A stretch of 64,000 nucleotides of DNA from Gemmatimonadota bacterium (GTDB lineage Bacteria > ARS69). This document shows, one piece after another, positions 1-7,674 of this stretch. Positions within the stretch are counted from its first letter, which is position 1, and every line of letters begins with the position of its first letter. The notes beneath the pieces are model-generated. The model ran no database searches. It saw nothing but the letters and a program-made list of their open reading frames with translations, and had not been told where the DNA came from. A program made the translations under genes and the position numbers. The DNA is taken from contig JASLLL010000013.1 in NCBI GenBank assembly GCA_030747075.1, positions 6,738 through 70,737 on the forward strand, given 5' to 3'.

Positions 1-39
1 GAACGCGAGGTTCTGGAGTCGCTCGGCTATGTCCGCTGA
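1..39 (+). CDS. 3' end of an unidentified upstream gene (partial)
   Basis: Reading from base 1, the frame gives EREVLESLGYVR and then TGA at 37-39. A terminal L-x-x-L-G-Y-V is common at the very end of bacterial sulfatase/phosphatase-superfamily and TPR proteins, so the lost gene may be one of these; twelve residues cannot prove it. It overlaps the next gene's first possible start (ATG 29) by 11 nt, which suggests translational coupling. Confidence 0.45.
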   Translation, partial: EREVLESLGYVR

Positions 40-2092
40 CGCATTCCGGGAGCGCCGGATGACGCGATGGACTCTGGGGCTGGCGCTGGCCATCGGTGGG
101 CTTCTCCGGTTTGAGTATCTTCGCGAACTCAGCGCGTCTCCATTCGGCCGGCACCTCTTCCTGGACGCGGGCTGGTTCTCCGAGACCGCCGCGGCGATCG
201 CTTCCGGGCACCCGATCACCGGACCCGAGGCTCTCTTCCGGCCGCCTCTGTATCCGTACTTCCTGGCGATGCTCCTGTGGTTCGGGGGGGCAGAAGTCCT
301 GGTGCCGCGCCTCGTGCAGTTCGCGCTGGGGTTGGTGCAGGGGTGGATGATCTACCGGATCGCACTTCGGACGCACGGGGTGCTGGTCGGTCGGATTGCG
401 GGCGTGCTCGCCTTCACCTTCGGGATGTTCATCTACTTCGAAGCGGAGCTCCTGACCGCCACGCTGGCCACCTTCCTCGGGACGGCGGCGGTCTTCCTTC
501 TGCTGGAGGGGAGGGATTCACGCTTTCCCGCCAAAGCCGCGGCGTCCGGGGTTCTGTTCGGGCTGGCGGGGCTGGCGCACGGTACGCTCCTGGTTGGCGC
601 GCTCGGTGCGGCGCTCTGGGTAAGCCGGAGGTTCGGGCGCGGGGCGGCGATGCTCTTCGTTGCGGCGGTGTTGCTCTGCCCGGGGGGCGTGGCCGTGCGG
701 AACCTCGTCCTTCACGGAGAGGCGATCCCCGTGGGGGGACAGGGCGGGATCAACTTCTACATCGGCAACTCCATCACGGCGGACGGGAAGTCCGCGCTGG
801 CGCCCGGTGCCGCGGAGGCGGAGATCTCGATCGAGAAGGAACGCTATCGCGACACCATGCAGGCCGCGGCACGGCTGCACGCCGAGAGAATCCTGGGGCG
901 GGAACTCACGGTGAGAGAAGTGGACCGCTTCTGGTACTCCAAGACCTTCGAGTGGATCAGCATGCACCCCCGTGATACCGCGGCACTCTGGATGCGCAAG
1001 CTGGTGTATGTCTGGAACGGGTCGGAGATCGGGAACAACCGGGACTTCCGCGACCAGGCCGGGCGGTTCACTCCCATCCTGCGTTTCTTTCTTCTCCAGT
1101 TTTCCGTCCTGCTTCCGTTCGCGCTCTACGGGATGATCCGTGGCGGGGGGCGCCGAAGAGAGCAGGGGCTTCTCGCGATTCTGCTTCTCACCCATACCGT
1201 GGTCCTCGTGGCATTCTTCGTCTGCAGTCGCTTCCGCCTGCCGATGATCCCCTGGCTCATCCCGTTTGGCGCGGCCGGGCTTGTGGCCTTTCTCCGCGAT
1301 CTCCGCGCTGGTGCCGGCTCACCGGTTCGGGTCGCCGCGGCGAGTGTTGCGCTGACGGCTCTGTTCCTCGGAACGAACGCGCGCGTTCTCGAAGCCGTGG
1401 GAATGAATGAGATTCTGGTCGCCAAGGATGCTCCGTTCCATCGGTCCAATCTTGCGAATCTCTATCGACGTGAAGGAGACTTTGACGCCGCCATTGGCGA
1501 ATACGAGGCCGCGATTGCGTACGGCGTGTCGGATCCGAGGATGCACTTGAACCTGGCCAACTGTCTCGCGCAGACGGGCCGGAGTTCCGCAGCCCGCGAG
1601 CACTACCGAACAGTGCTGGAGCTGTCGCCGGGGTACGAAGCGGTCGTCCGATGCGATCTGGGCGTCCTCTCCGCCCGGGAGGGCGACTGGGAGAGCGCGT
1701 TGCGCGAGTTCCGGCGAAGCCTGGCGGCGGATCCGGACCACGAGCTCTCGCTGGTCAATCAGGCGGCCACCTACCTGACGGCGGGGCGCTTCGAAGAGGC
1801 CATCGTGAGCTATCGCAGGCTTGTGCAGGGGGGCATCGGCGAGCCGGCGTTCGTCCGCAGCCGCCTGGGGCTGGCGTATCTGGAGGCAGGGCTTCTGGAG
1901 GAGGCGGAGTGGGAGTCGCTGGAGGCACTGCGGATGGACTCCGGGCAGATTGTGGCGGTCGTGACGCTGGGGAAGGTCTATGCGCGGCAGGGGCGCACGG
2001 AGGCCGCCGAGCGAATGTGGGAGAAGGCGCGGCAACTCGCGCCGGGTGCACCGGCCGTGGAACAGGCGATCCGGGACGCCCGGGGCGGGTAG
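29..2092 (+). CDS. GT39-like integral membrane glycosyltransferase with C-terminal TPR repeats
   Basis: The protein is 687 aa if it starts at ATG 29. An ATG at 59 has the better Shine-Dalgarno (GGGAG, 6 nt spacing) and may be the true start. Residues about 10-450 hold many hydrophobic segments. The early pattern of an acidic residue after the first membrane segment (LDAGWF) followed by FRPPLYPYFLA is typical of the ArnT/PMT-like GT39 family, which transfers sugars from polyprenyl-phosphate donors at the outer face of the inner membrane. From about residue 470 the chain turns into TPR-type helical pairs (NLYRREGDFDAAIGEYEAAI and similar, about five copies) up to the C-terminus. The TPR part would face the periplasm and may bind an acceptor protein. 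The acceptor is unknown. Confidence 0.75.
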   Translation: MSADAFRERRMTRWTLGLALAIGGLLRFEYLRELSASPFGRHLFLDAGWFSETAAAIASGHPITGPEALFRPPLYPYFLAMLLWFGGAEVLVPRLVQFALGLVQGWMIYRIALRTHGVLVGRIAGVLAFTFGMFIYFEAELLTATLATFLGTAAVFLLLEGRDSRFPAKAAASGVLFGLAGLAHGTLLVGALGAALWVSRRFGRGAAMLFVAAVLLCPGGVAVRNLVLHGEAIPVGGQGGINFYIGNSITADGKSALAPGAAEAEISIEKERYRDTMQAAARLHAERILGRELTVREVDRFWYSKTFEWISMHPRDTAALWMRKLVYVWNGSEIGNNRDFRDQAGRFTPILRFFLLQFSVLLPFALYGMIRGGGRRREQGLLAILLLTHTVVLVAFFVCSRFRLPMIPWLIPFGAAGLVAFLRDLRAGAGSPVRVAAASVALTALFLGTNARVLEAVGMNEILVAKDAPFHRSNLANLYRREGDFDAAIGEYEAAIAYGVSDPRMHLNLANCLAQTGRSSAAREHYRTVLELSPGYEAVVRCDLGVLSAREGDWESALREFRRSLAADPDHELSLVNQAATYLTAGRFEEAIVSYRRLVQGGIGEPAFVRSRLGLAYLEAGLLEEAEWESLEALRMDSGQIVAVVTLGKVYARQGRTEAAERMWEKARQLAPGAPAVEQAIRDARGG

Positions 2093-2116
2093 GCAGCCCG
2101 GGGTGCGGGCGCTTTC

Positions 2117-2146
2117 TTGACAACTTCCCGCGTCATTCGCTACCTT
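2117..2146 (+). promoter_or_regulatory. putative sigma70-type promoter for tadA
   Basis: TTGACA at 2117-2122, an 18-nt spacer, then TACCTT at 2141-2146, lying just after the preceding stop codon (2092). The -35 hexamer is a perfect consensus and the -10 keeps TA and the final T. A transcript would start near 2153, which rules out TTG 2117 as the translation start of tadA. Confidence 0.5.
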
Positions 2147-2212
2147 CGCCCCGACCGTCCCGGCATTTCCGGAGGGAATCCCATCGGGCCAGACACAAGC
2201 GACGAACGCTGG

Positions 2213-2650
2213 ATGGAGCACGCCATCGAGCTGGCTCAGGAGGCCGGGGACGCGGGCGAGGTGCCGGTCGGCGCAGTCGTCGTGAGAGACGGGCAACTGG
2301 TGGGTCGCGGGCGGAATCGGATGCGCGAATACGCGGACCCGTGTGCGCACGCGGAGATGCTTGCGCTTCGAAATGCGCATGAGCCCGGTGGTGCCGGGCG
2401 ACTGGACGGTGATACGCTGTTCGTCACGCTGGAGCCGTGTTTTCAGTGTGCCGGGGCCATTGTTTTGGCGCGGATTGCGCGGGTGGTGTTCGGCGCCTGG
2501 GATCCGCGACTCGGGGCGGCGGGATCGCGCTTCGATTTGTTCGGCGAGGGAATCCTCGGGGAGGTCCGTGTTCGATCCGGGCTTCTGGAGGATCGCTGCT
2601 CCGAGCTTCTGTCGGGATGGTTCCGGGAGCGAAGGGCGCGCGAGGACTGA
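2213..2650 (+). CDS. tadA: tRNA-specific adenosine deaminase TadA
   Basis: Zinc-dependent deaminase that converts A34 to inosine in the anticodon of tRNA-Arg(ACG). The cytidine-deaminase fold is evident: EVPVGAVVV strand, CAHAEMLAL with the zinc His and catalytic Glu, and EPCFQCAGA with the two zinc cysteines. ATG 2213 is the first canonical in-frame start after the promoter and gives 145 aa. The family's conserved N-terminus (acidic residues, then W-M-x-x-A) begins before this ATG, however. Upstream there is a strong GGAGGG at 2171-2176, placed 6 nt before an in-frame ATC at 2183, so the true start may be a non-canonical AUC at 2183. The gene ends just before the first tRNA-Ser. Confidence 0.9.
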   Translation: MEHAIELAQEAGDAGEVPVGAVVVRDGQLVGRGRNRMREYADPCAHAEMLALRNAHEPGGAGRLDGDTLFVTLEPCFQCAGAIVLARIARVVFGAWDPRLGAAGSRFDLFGEGILGEVRVRSGLLEDRCSELLSGWFRERRARED

Positions 2651-2652
2651 AC

Positions 2653-2742
2653 GGAGAGATGCCAGAGCGGTTGAATGGGGCGGTCTCGAAAACCGTTGTA
2701 CCCGCGAGGGTACCGAGGGTTCGAATCCCTCTCTCTCCGCCA
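2653..2742 (+). tRNA. tRNA-Ser(CGA)
   Basis: Class II tRNA of 90 nt with encoded CCA. The acceptor GGAGAGA pairs with TCTCTCC. The anticodon stem-loop CGGT-CTCGAAA-ACCG gives anticodon CGA (reads UCG). There is a long variable arm (GTACCCGCGAGGGTAC region), and the T-loop is GGTTCGAATCC. The discriminator base is G, as usual for serine. Confidence 0.96.
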
Positions 2743-2805
2743 GCGCGGAGGCCGGGGCATCCCGGAGCATGAGGTCCGGGACGCACGACAGGCAGGGCAA
2801 GACGC

Positions 2806-2895
2806 GGAGAGATGCGAGAGCGGTTGAATCGGCGCGACTGGAAATCGCGTAGGGCGGAAACGTCCTCGAGGGTTCGAATCCCTCTCTCTCCGCCA
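2806..2895 (+). tRNA. tRNA-Ser(GGA)
   Basis: Class II tRNA of 90 nt with encoded CCA. The acceptor stem (GGAGAGA/TCTCTCC) and T-arm match those of the preceding tRNA-Ser. The anticodon loop CTGGAAA gives GGA (reads UCC/UCU). The variable arm differs from the first copy. The pair looks like a tandem duplication followed by a change of anticodon. Confidence 0.96.
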
Positions 2896-2904
2896 TGAAG
2901 ACCG

Positions 2905-2926
2905 CCCCCGGATTTGCGACCGGGGG
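2905..2926 (+). other. GC-rich hairpin between tRNA-Ser and tRNA-Ala
   Basis: CCCCCGG (2905-2911), an 8-nt loop, then CCGGGGG (2920-2926). There is no T-tract, so it is not a classical terminator. It could be a processing or partial termination signal within a tRNA transcript. Confidence 0.3.
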
Positions 2927-2941
2927 TGGGCCGGAAGAAGT

Positions 2942-3017
2942 GGGGATGTAGCTCAGCTGGGAGAGCGCCTCGTTCGCAACGAGGAGGTCGGCGGTTCGAG
3001 CCCGCTCATCTCCACCA
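2942..3017 (+). tRNA. tRNA-Ala(CGC)
   Basis: Seventy-six nt with encoded CCA. The acceptor GGGGATG pairs with CATCTCC. The D-arm is GCTCAGCTGGGAGAGC. The anticodon stem CCTCG/CGAGG carries loop TTCGCAA, giving anticodon CGC (reads GCG). The T-loop is TTCGAGC. Confidence 0.96.
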
Positions 3018-3035
3018 TCATTCCGGGAGGAATCC

Positions 3036-3163
3036 GGAGGCGTTCTGCGGGGCGTCGTGTCGGGTCCTGTGCAGCGAAAACCTGCGAACCGCGTCAGGGC
3101 CGGAAGGCAGCAGCGCTCAGCAGATCTTTTCGGGTGCCGCAGGGTTGCCTGGCCGGCGCCTCC
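3036..3163 (+). ncRNA. ffs: signal recognition particle RNA (4.5S, small bacterial type)
   Basis: The SRP apical hairpin is recognisable at 3093-3115: GTCAGGGCCGGAAGGCAGCAGC, with the GGAA tetraloop that contacts the Ffh M domain. The outer ends GGAGGCG (3036-3042) and CGCCTCC (3157-3163) are complementary and set the approximate limits. Its position just upstream of dnaX-ybaB-recR is a conserved neighbourhood in many bacteria. Exact ends are inferred from pairing only. Confidence 0.88.
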
Positions 3164-3193
3164 AGGGACTCCTTCCTTCAGCGGGAGTTGCTC

Positions 3194-5056
3194 ATGGCCT
3201 ATCAAGTGCTTGCTCGGAAGTGGCGACCCCAGGGGTTCGACGAGGTCGTCGGTCAAGATCACATCACGCGCACGCTTGCCAACGCCATTGACTCCGGTCG
3301 ACTGGCTCACGCCTTCCTCTTCTGCGGGCCGCGCGGCGTCGGAAAGACAACGACCGCCCGGATTCTCGCCAAGTGTCTGAACTGCGAAAAGGCCACGGAC
3401 GGGCCGATCGTGGATCCGTGCAATGAGTGCCCGGCCTGCCGGGAGGTCATTGACGGCTGCAGTCTGGACATTCTGGAGATCGATGGCGCGTCCAACCGCG
3501 GAATCGATGAGATCCGGGACCTTCGCGAGAATGCCCGCTACGCGCCCAGTTCCGGCCGCGCAAAGGTGTACATCATCGACGAAGTTCATATGCTGACCAA
3601 AGAGGCCTTCAACGCGCTTCTCAAGACGCTGGAGGAACCTCCGCCGGGCGTGTACTTCGTCTTCGCAACGACGGAAGTCCACAAGATCCCCGCGACGATC
3701 CGTTCCAGGTGCCAGCGCTACGACTTCCATCGCATCCCGGCGGATGTGATGGTGTCGTTGCTGAGCCGTCTTGCGGAGAAGGAAGGGATCCGTGTGGAGG
3801 AGTCCGCGCTGCACGAACTGGCCCGTCAGGCGGATGGGGGGTTGCGCGACGCGGAGAGCCTGCTGGACCAGGCGGCCGCCGTGGCCGCTGGAAGCATCAC
3901 GGTCGAAGTGCTCCGCGAACTTCTCGGCGAAGCGGAGGAAGAGGTCTATCTGGACCTCGCCCGCGCGGTGGGGCGCTCGGATCCAGCCGGGGCGTTTCAG
4001 GTGGTGCAGGGGCTTCTGGACAGGGGGATGGATTCTTCGCGGATCGCGCTGGGCCTCGCGCGGACCTTTCGGGATCTCCTGGTCGCGTCGACGGCCGGGA
4101 AGGACGCGGCGTTACTCGGTGTTCGGAAGGATCTGGTAGAGGCGTTTCGGGAGGTGGCTGCGGCGTTTTCAGCGGAGCGTGTGACGGCACTTCTTACACT
4201 GGCGAACCGCACCGTGTCGGATCTGCGCCGGTCGGCGCGCCCGCGGCTGGTGCTGGAAGTGGCCGTGGCGCGAATGTGCTGTCTGGAAGACCCCGGGAAG
4301 ATCTCCGAACTGCTGGCGCGTCTGGAGGCGCTTGAAGCGTTGCTCGGCGGGGGGGATGATGGCGGAGACCCTCCTCGTCCGGCGGAAACGCCGGCTCCGG
4401 TGCCGTCGCCCGCCCCGAAGGCACGCGTCCGTAAGGACGCGCCCCCCCCGGCGGATGCGCCCCCGCGGAGCGAGGACGGCCCGCCACCGGAAGATGCGTC
4501 CCCGCGGAGCGAGGACGGCCCGCCACCGGAAGATGCCCCGCCGCGGAGCGAGGACGGCCCGCCACCGGAAGATGCCCCGCCACCGGAAGATGCGCCGCCA
4601 CCGGAAGAGGCCCCTCCGGTGGCGAGCATGGATTCTCCACCCGACCGCCGCGAACCTGCCGCTCCCGGTTCCTCTTCCGCTCCGGCCTTCTGGGAGGAGC
4701 TCTTGAAGGCCGTCCGCGGTCGGAAGATGATGCTGGCATCGTTTCTGGAGCATGGGATGCTGGGAGGTCTGGAAGACGAAGCTTTTTCCATTGTGTTCGA
4801 CAACAACTACTACGAAGGGATGGTGGGACGTCGGGAGAACCTCGGCGTGATCGAGGAGGCCATGGAAGGGATCGTCGGGCGGCGGGTCTCCTGTCGCGTC
4901 CGTACCGGCGTCGTGGCGTCGCGCCCGTCAGGGCAGGCTGGAACGAAGAGCGGTGGTCCCGCCGGAGACCTGCTTCAGGAGAACCCCGGGTTGCGCAGGA
5001 TCATGAATGAACTCGGTGGGCAGATGCTCCCGGGTGACACTGAGATTGGAGGATGA
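3194..5056 (+). CDS. dnaX: DNA polymerase III subunit gamma/tau
   Basis: Clamp-loader ATPase (620 aa) that loads the beta clamp and organises the replisome. ATG 3194 follows GGGAG and starts the conserved MAYQVLARKWRP. Visible motifs are Walker A GPRGVGKT (residues 45-52), a zinc module with Cys64, Cys76, Cys79 and Cys82, Walker B YIIDEVHML and the sensor/SRC motif IRSRCQRY. After the AAA+ and lid domains (to about residue 385) comes a Pro/Glu/Asp-rich linker with near-perfect repeats (4457-4609). The C-terminal tau-like domain follows. No A-rich slippery site for programmed frameshifting is present. It overlaps the ybaB region closely, consistent with one operon. Confidence 0.97.
   Translation: MAYQVLARKWRPQGFDEVVGQDHITRTLANAIDSGRLAHAFLFCGPRGVGKTTTARILAKCLNCEKATDGPIVDPCNECPACREVIDGCSLDILEIDGASNRGIDEIRDLRENARYAPSSGRAKVYIIDEVHMLTKEAFNALLKTLEEPPPGVYFVFATTEVHKIPATIRSRCQRYDFHRIPADVMVSLLSRLAEKEGIRVEESALHELARQADGGLRDAESLLDQAAAVAAGSITVEVLRELLGEAEEEVYLDLARAVGRSDPAGAFQVVQGLLDRGMDSSRIALGLARTFRDLLVASTAGKDAALLGVRKDLVEAFREVAAAFSAERVTALLTLANRTVSDLRRSARPRLVLEVAVARMCCLEDPGKISELLARLEALEALLGGGDDGGDPPRPAETPAPVPSPAPKARVRKDAPPPADAPPRSEDGPPPEDASPRSEDGPPPEDAPPRSEDGPPPEDAPPPEDAPPPEEAPPVASMDSPPDRREPAAPGSSSAPAFWEELLKAVRGRKMMLASFLEHGMLGGLEDEAFSIVFDNNYYEGMVGRRENLGVIEEAMEGIVGRRVSCRVRTGVVASRPSGQAGTKSGGPAGDLLQENPGLRRIMNELGGQMLPGDTEIGG
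4457..4609 (+). repeat. in-gene tandem repeats (39-nt and 18-nt units) in the dnaX linker
   Basis: Three 39-nt units (4457-4495, 4496-4534, 4535-4573) encode APPRSEDGPPPED-type blocks. Two 18-nt truncated units (APPPED, APPPEE) follow to 4609. The DNA is nearly identical between units, which suggests recent expansion by slippage or recombination. The units are in frame and add a flexible acidic linker. Confidence 0.9.
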
Positions 5057-5057
5057 G

Positions 5058-5369
5058 TTGGATCTTCAGAAGATGATGAAACAGATGCAAAAGGCGCAGG
5101 AGAAGATGAACGCGCTGCAGGAAGAGGTCGCCGGACGGACCGTGGAGGCCACGGCCGGCGGGAACATGGTTCGCGTGGTCATGGGCGGGGATGGCGTGCT
5201 CCATTCGATTGTCATCGACCCGGAAGTCGTGGACCCGACGGATGTGGAGATGCTGCAGGATCTGGTGGTGGCCGCTGTGAATGAGGGCAAGCGCCGCACG
5301 CAGGAACTCATGGGGCAGGAGATGCAAAGACTCGCCGGGGGCATGGGGCTCCCGCCCGGAATGCTGTAG
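5058..5369 (+). CDS. ybaB: YbaB/EbfC family nucleoid-associated protein
   Basis: Small (103 aa) DNA-binding protein that forms tweezer-like dimers. The start is TTG 5058, 5 nt after GGAGG within the dnaX stop region; it gives MDLQKMMKQMQKAQEKM, the usual N-terminal helix of the family. Conserved elements include VEATAGGNMVRVVMGGDG and the central IVIDPEVV strand. Position between dnaX and recR is the standard one, and a link to RecR-dependent repair or nucleoid organisation is known for the family. Confidence 0.93.
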   Translation: MDLQKMMKQMQKAQEKMNALQEEVAGRTVEATAGGNMVRVVMGGDGVLHSIVIDPEVVDPTDVEMLQDLVVAAVNEGKRRTQELMGQEMQRLAGGMGLPPGML

Positions 5370-5371
5370 GC

Positions 5372-5980
5372 ATGGCGGAACTGGGGTCCGAGGCACTCAC
5401 GCTTCTTGCGGGAGAGTTCGCCCGCCTTCCGGGGATCGGTCGGAAGACCGCGCGCCGCCTTGCGCTCCATGTGCTGAAGGAAGAGGCATCCTATGCGGAG
5501 TCGTTCGCGGCGGCTCTGCTTTCGGTCAAACGAAGAGTGGTATTCTGCGAGACTTGCCAGAATGTGACCGAGTCCTCCCCGTGCGCCATCTGTGCAGATT
5601 CCCGCCGCGTCACAGATCTGATCTGCGTGGTGGAGGAACCGGGTGATGTGTTGGCCATCGAAGGAACCGGCGAATATCACGGCGGCTATCATGTGCTGCA
5701 CGGCGTGCTGTCTCCGCTGGATGGCGTGGGACCGGAGGGGCTTCGCGTGAAGGAACTGACCGCGCGAATGCGGGAGTCGGACATTCGCGAAGTCATTTTG
5801 GCGCTGGACCCGGATACCGAGGGCGACGCAACCTCCTTTTACCTGCACAGCCTGCTGGCTCCGCTGGGCTGCCGTGTGTCGCGGATTGCGCGGGGGATTC
5901 CGGTCGGCGGGGACTTGGAGTTTGCGGATCAGGCCACGCTGGGCCGGGCCATTCTGAGCCGAGAGAGGATGGGCGAATGA
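5372..5980 (+). CDS. recR: recombination mediator RecR
   Basis: Recombination-repair protein of 202 aa that works with RecF/RecO to load RecA on gapped DNA. It has an N-terminal helix-hairpin-helix (LARLPGIGRKTARRLALH), a four-cysteine zinc finger (CETCQNVTESSPCAIC) and a Toprim domain (ICVVEEPGDVLAIE... ALDPDTEGDATSFYL). The start lies 2 nt after the ybaB stop, and the stop overlaps pgsA by ATGA. Confidence 0.97.
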   Translation: MAELGSEALTLLAGEFARLPGIGRKTARRLALHVLKEEASYAESFAAALLSVKRRVVFCETCQNVTESSPCAICADSRRVTDLICVVEEPGDVLAIEGTGEYHGGYHVLHGVLSPLDGVGPEGLRVKELTARMRESDIREVILALDPDTEGDATSFYLHSLLAPLGCRVSRIARGIPVGGDLEFADQATLGRAILSRERMGE

Positions 5981-6576
5981 CCATCTCCAACCAACTCACG
6001 CTGTTGCGGTTGGTGCTGTCTCCGGTGTTTGTCGTGCTCCTCCTGCGCCAGACGGCCCCATCGCTCTGGCTGGCACTTCTCGTGTTCACCGTAGCGGCCC
6101 TCACCGACGCATGGGACGGACATCTTGCCCGGAGGCACGGGTGGATCAGTCGCACGGGGAAGATCCTGGATCCCATTGCCGACAAAGTTCTCGTGGGCGT
6201 GGCCTATGTTTCGTTCCTGGCGATCGGGTTGCCTTCCATGAAGTCGTGGATGGTGGCCATCATCCTCGGCCGCGAAGTGGCGGTCACGCTGCTGCGCGTC
6301 CTTGCGGGGCGGCGCGGTGTGACCATTGAGTCGAGTCGCCTCGGGAAGTGGAAGACCATCAGCCAGATGACGCTGGTGTTTGTGTTGCTGGCGCTGATGT
6401 CCGCCCGCGCGCTCGTCGACCCGTCGCCCGCGTACTGGAAGTCCCCGGGGATCGCGCCGGTCGGCACACTCCTTCTGGTAGCACTGGTCCTGGCGACCGC
6501 GGTGACCTTCGGTTCCGGAGCCGACTACTTCTGGCGCAACCGGCGGGTCTTTTCGCCGTCGAGGCCATCGCGTTGA
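5977..6576 (+). CDS. pgsA: CDP-diacylglycerol--glycerol-3-phosphate 3-phosphatidyltransferase
   Basis: Integral membrane enzyme (199 aa) making phosphatidylglycerophosphate, the first committed step to phosphatidylglycerol and cardiolipin. The CDP-alcohol phosphotransferase signature DxxDGxxAR-x8-GxxxDxxxD is complete (DAWDGHLARR... GKILDPIADK, residues about 44-70). Several hydrophobic segments follow. It overlaps recR by 4 nt, and the next gene encodes the phosphatase acting on its product. Confidence 0.96.
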   Translation: MTISNQLTLLRLVLSPVFVVLLLRQTAPSLWLALLVFTVAALTDAWDGHLARRHGWISRTGKILDPIADKVLVGVAYVSFLAIGLPSMKSWMVAIILGREVAVTLLRVLAGRRGVTIESSRLGKWKTISQMTLVFVLLALMSARALVDPSPAYWKSPGIAPVGTLLLVALVLATAVTFGSGADYFWRNRRVFSPSRPSR

Positions 6577-7067
6577 AGCGCCTCGTGGATGGCGTTCTGC
6601 GCGTACTGGCCACGGGGTTCTGGACGGGCTTTTTCCCGGTTGCCCCGGGGACCGCCGGGAGCCTTCTTGCGGTGGCGCTCTATGTGGCGGTGCCCGCGCT
6701 TCCTCTGGGGGCGGACGGATCGTTCCCGACCCTCGCCGGAGGGCTCTTTCTTGTGGGGCTGTTTGCTCTCGGCGTAGTGGCCTCCACGCGCGCGGAGAAG
6801 GAGTTCGGTCGAGACGGCGGACCCATCGTCCTCGACGAAGTGCTGGGCCAGTGGATCACCCTTGCCGGGCTTCGTCCGGATCCGGGGGTTCTGGTCGCGG
6901 GTTTTCTCCTCTTCCGGTTCTTCGACATTGTGAAGCCGTTCCCGGCGGGCGTCAGCCAGTCGTGGAAGGAAGGGTGGGGGGTGATGGCGGATGATGTCTT
7001 CGCGGGTGTCTATGCGGCGCTGGCGCTGCGAGGCCTTCTTGCCCTGATGCCGGGGCTGGGAGGATAG
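6573..7067 (+). CDS. pgpA: phosphatidylglycerophosphatase A
   Basis: Membrane phosphatase (164 aa) that dephosphorylates phosphatidylglycerophosphate, the step after PgsA. TTG 6573 overlaps the pgsA stop (TTGA) and gives MKRLVDGVLRVLATGFWTG. Family motifs are FFPVAPGTAGSL, VLDEVLGQWIT (catalytic acidic residues) and FRFFDIVKPFP. Coupling of pgsA and pgpA makes a two-step phospholipid pair. Confidence 0.93.
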   Translation: MKRLVDGVLRVLATGFWTGFFPVAPGTAGSLLAVALYVAVPALPLGADGSFPTLAGGLFLVGLFALGVVASTRAEKEFGRDGGPIVLDEVLGQWITLAGLRPDPGVLVAGFLLFRFFDIVKPFPAGVSQSWKEGWGVMADDVFAGVYAALALRGLLALMPGLGG

Positions 7068-7097
7068 CGCTGTGCGCACCGCGTGCTGGAGCGGGAA

Positions 7098-7610
7098 ATG
7101 AAATGCACGGCGGGAGAAAACACACCTTCTGAAGAGGCGCTGGAGCGGGTCCTGGTTCGGGAACTGGAGCGGGCGGAGGAGACCCTCGCAACGGCGGAAT
7201 CCTGCACCGGAGGCGGGATTGGGGCGAGAATCACGGAGGTGCCCGGCGCGTCCGCGGTATACGCGGGCGGGGTTGTGGCGTATTCCAACCGGATCAAGGT
7301 CGCCCGACTGGGGGTGGCCGACGAGACGCTGGAGCAGTACGGTGCGGTCAGTTCCCAGGTGGCACGGGAGATGGCCGAGGGTTGCCGCAGGGCGTTTGAA
7401 GTGGACCTGAGCCTTGCGGTCACGGGCATCGCGGGCCCCGGCGGAGGACTTCCCGGCAAGCCGGTGGGGACTGTCTGGATTGCGATTTCTGATGCTGCCG
7501 GGACGACCGCCCGGGAGTTCCGGTTTTCCGGGGATCGGGGCGCTGTCCGGGAACGAAGCGTCAACAAGGCGCTCGAAATCGCGTATCGTAGGCTCCGGTC
7601 GCGCTTGTAG
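7098..7610 (+). CDS. pncC: nicotinamide-nucleotide amidase, CinA C-terminal family
   Basis: Stand-alone CinA C-terminal domain (170 aa), the family that deamidates nicotinamide mononucleotide in NAD salvage. Motifs: [52 protein letters not shown] and [15 protein letters not shown] 7098 has GGAG 7 nt upstream; GTG 7083 is an alternative. It precedes recA, as cinA does in many bacteria. Confidence 0.9.
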   Translation: MKCTAGENTPSEEALERVLVRELERAEETLATAESCTGGGIGARITEVPGASAVYAGGVVAYSNRIKVARLGVADETLEQYGAVSSQVAREMAEGCRRAFEVDLSLAVTGIAGPGGGLPGKPVGTVWIAISDAAGTTAREFRFSGDRGAVRERSVNKALEIAYRRLRSRL

Positions 7611-7658
7611 CGGATCGGCTCGTTCCCCGCGGACCGAACAGTGGAGCGACGGGGTGCA

Positions 7659-7674
7659 CCCCTCTTGCGAGGGG
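7659..7674 (+). other. hairpin in the recA leader
   Basis: CCCCTC-TTGC-GAGGGG, a perfect 6-bp stem with a 4-nt loop, placed between pncC and recA. No T-run follows. It could be a weak terminator for the upstream operon or part of the recA 5' leader. No clear LexA box was found near it. Confidence 0.35.

Noticed and set aside
2653-3017. tRNA cluster as an integration site for a mobile element
   Set aside because: No integrase, transposase or repeat of a tRNA 3' end was seen anywhere in the window. The genes around are core genes.
1319-3814. Long minus-strand open frame of about 830 codons across tadA, the tRNAs and dnaX
   Set aside because: It runs antisense through tRNA and SRP RNA genes. 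The stretch with AEREGFEPS-type sequence is the well-known spurious translation of tRNA complement. High GC makes such frames common.
4442-4449. C8 run in dnaX as a programmed frameshift site producing gamma
   Set aside because: No slippery A-rich heptamer or downstream signal is present, and neither alternative frame meets an early stop: both run on for tens to hundreds of codons.
7622-7639. GTTC-N10-GAAC upstream of recA as an SOS box
   Set aside because: Only four paired bases and no match to known LexA consensus spacing; kept only as a remark under the recA leader finding.
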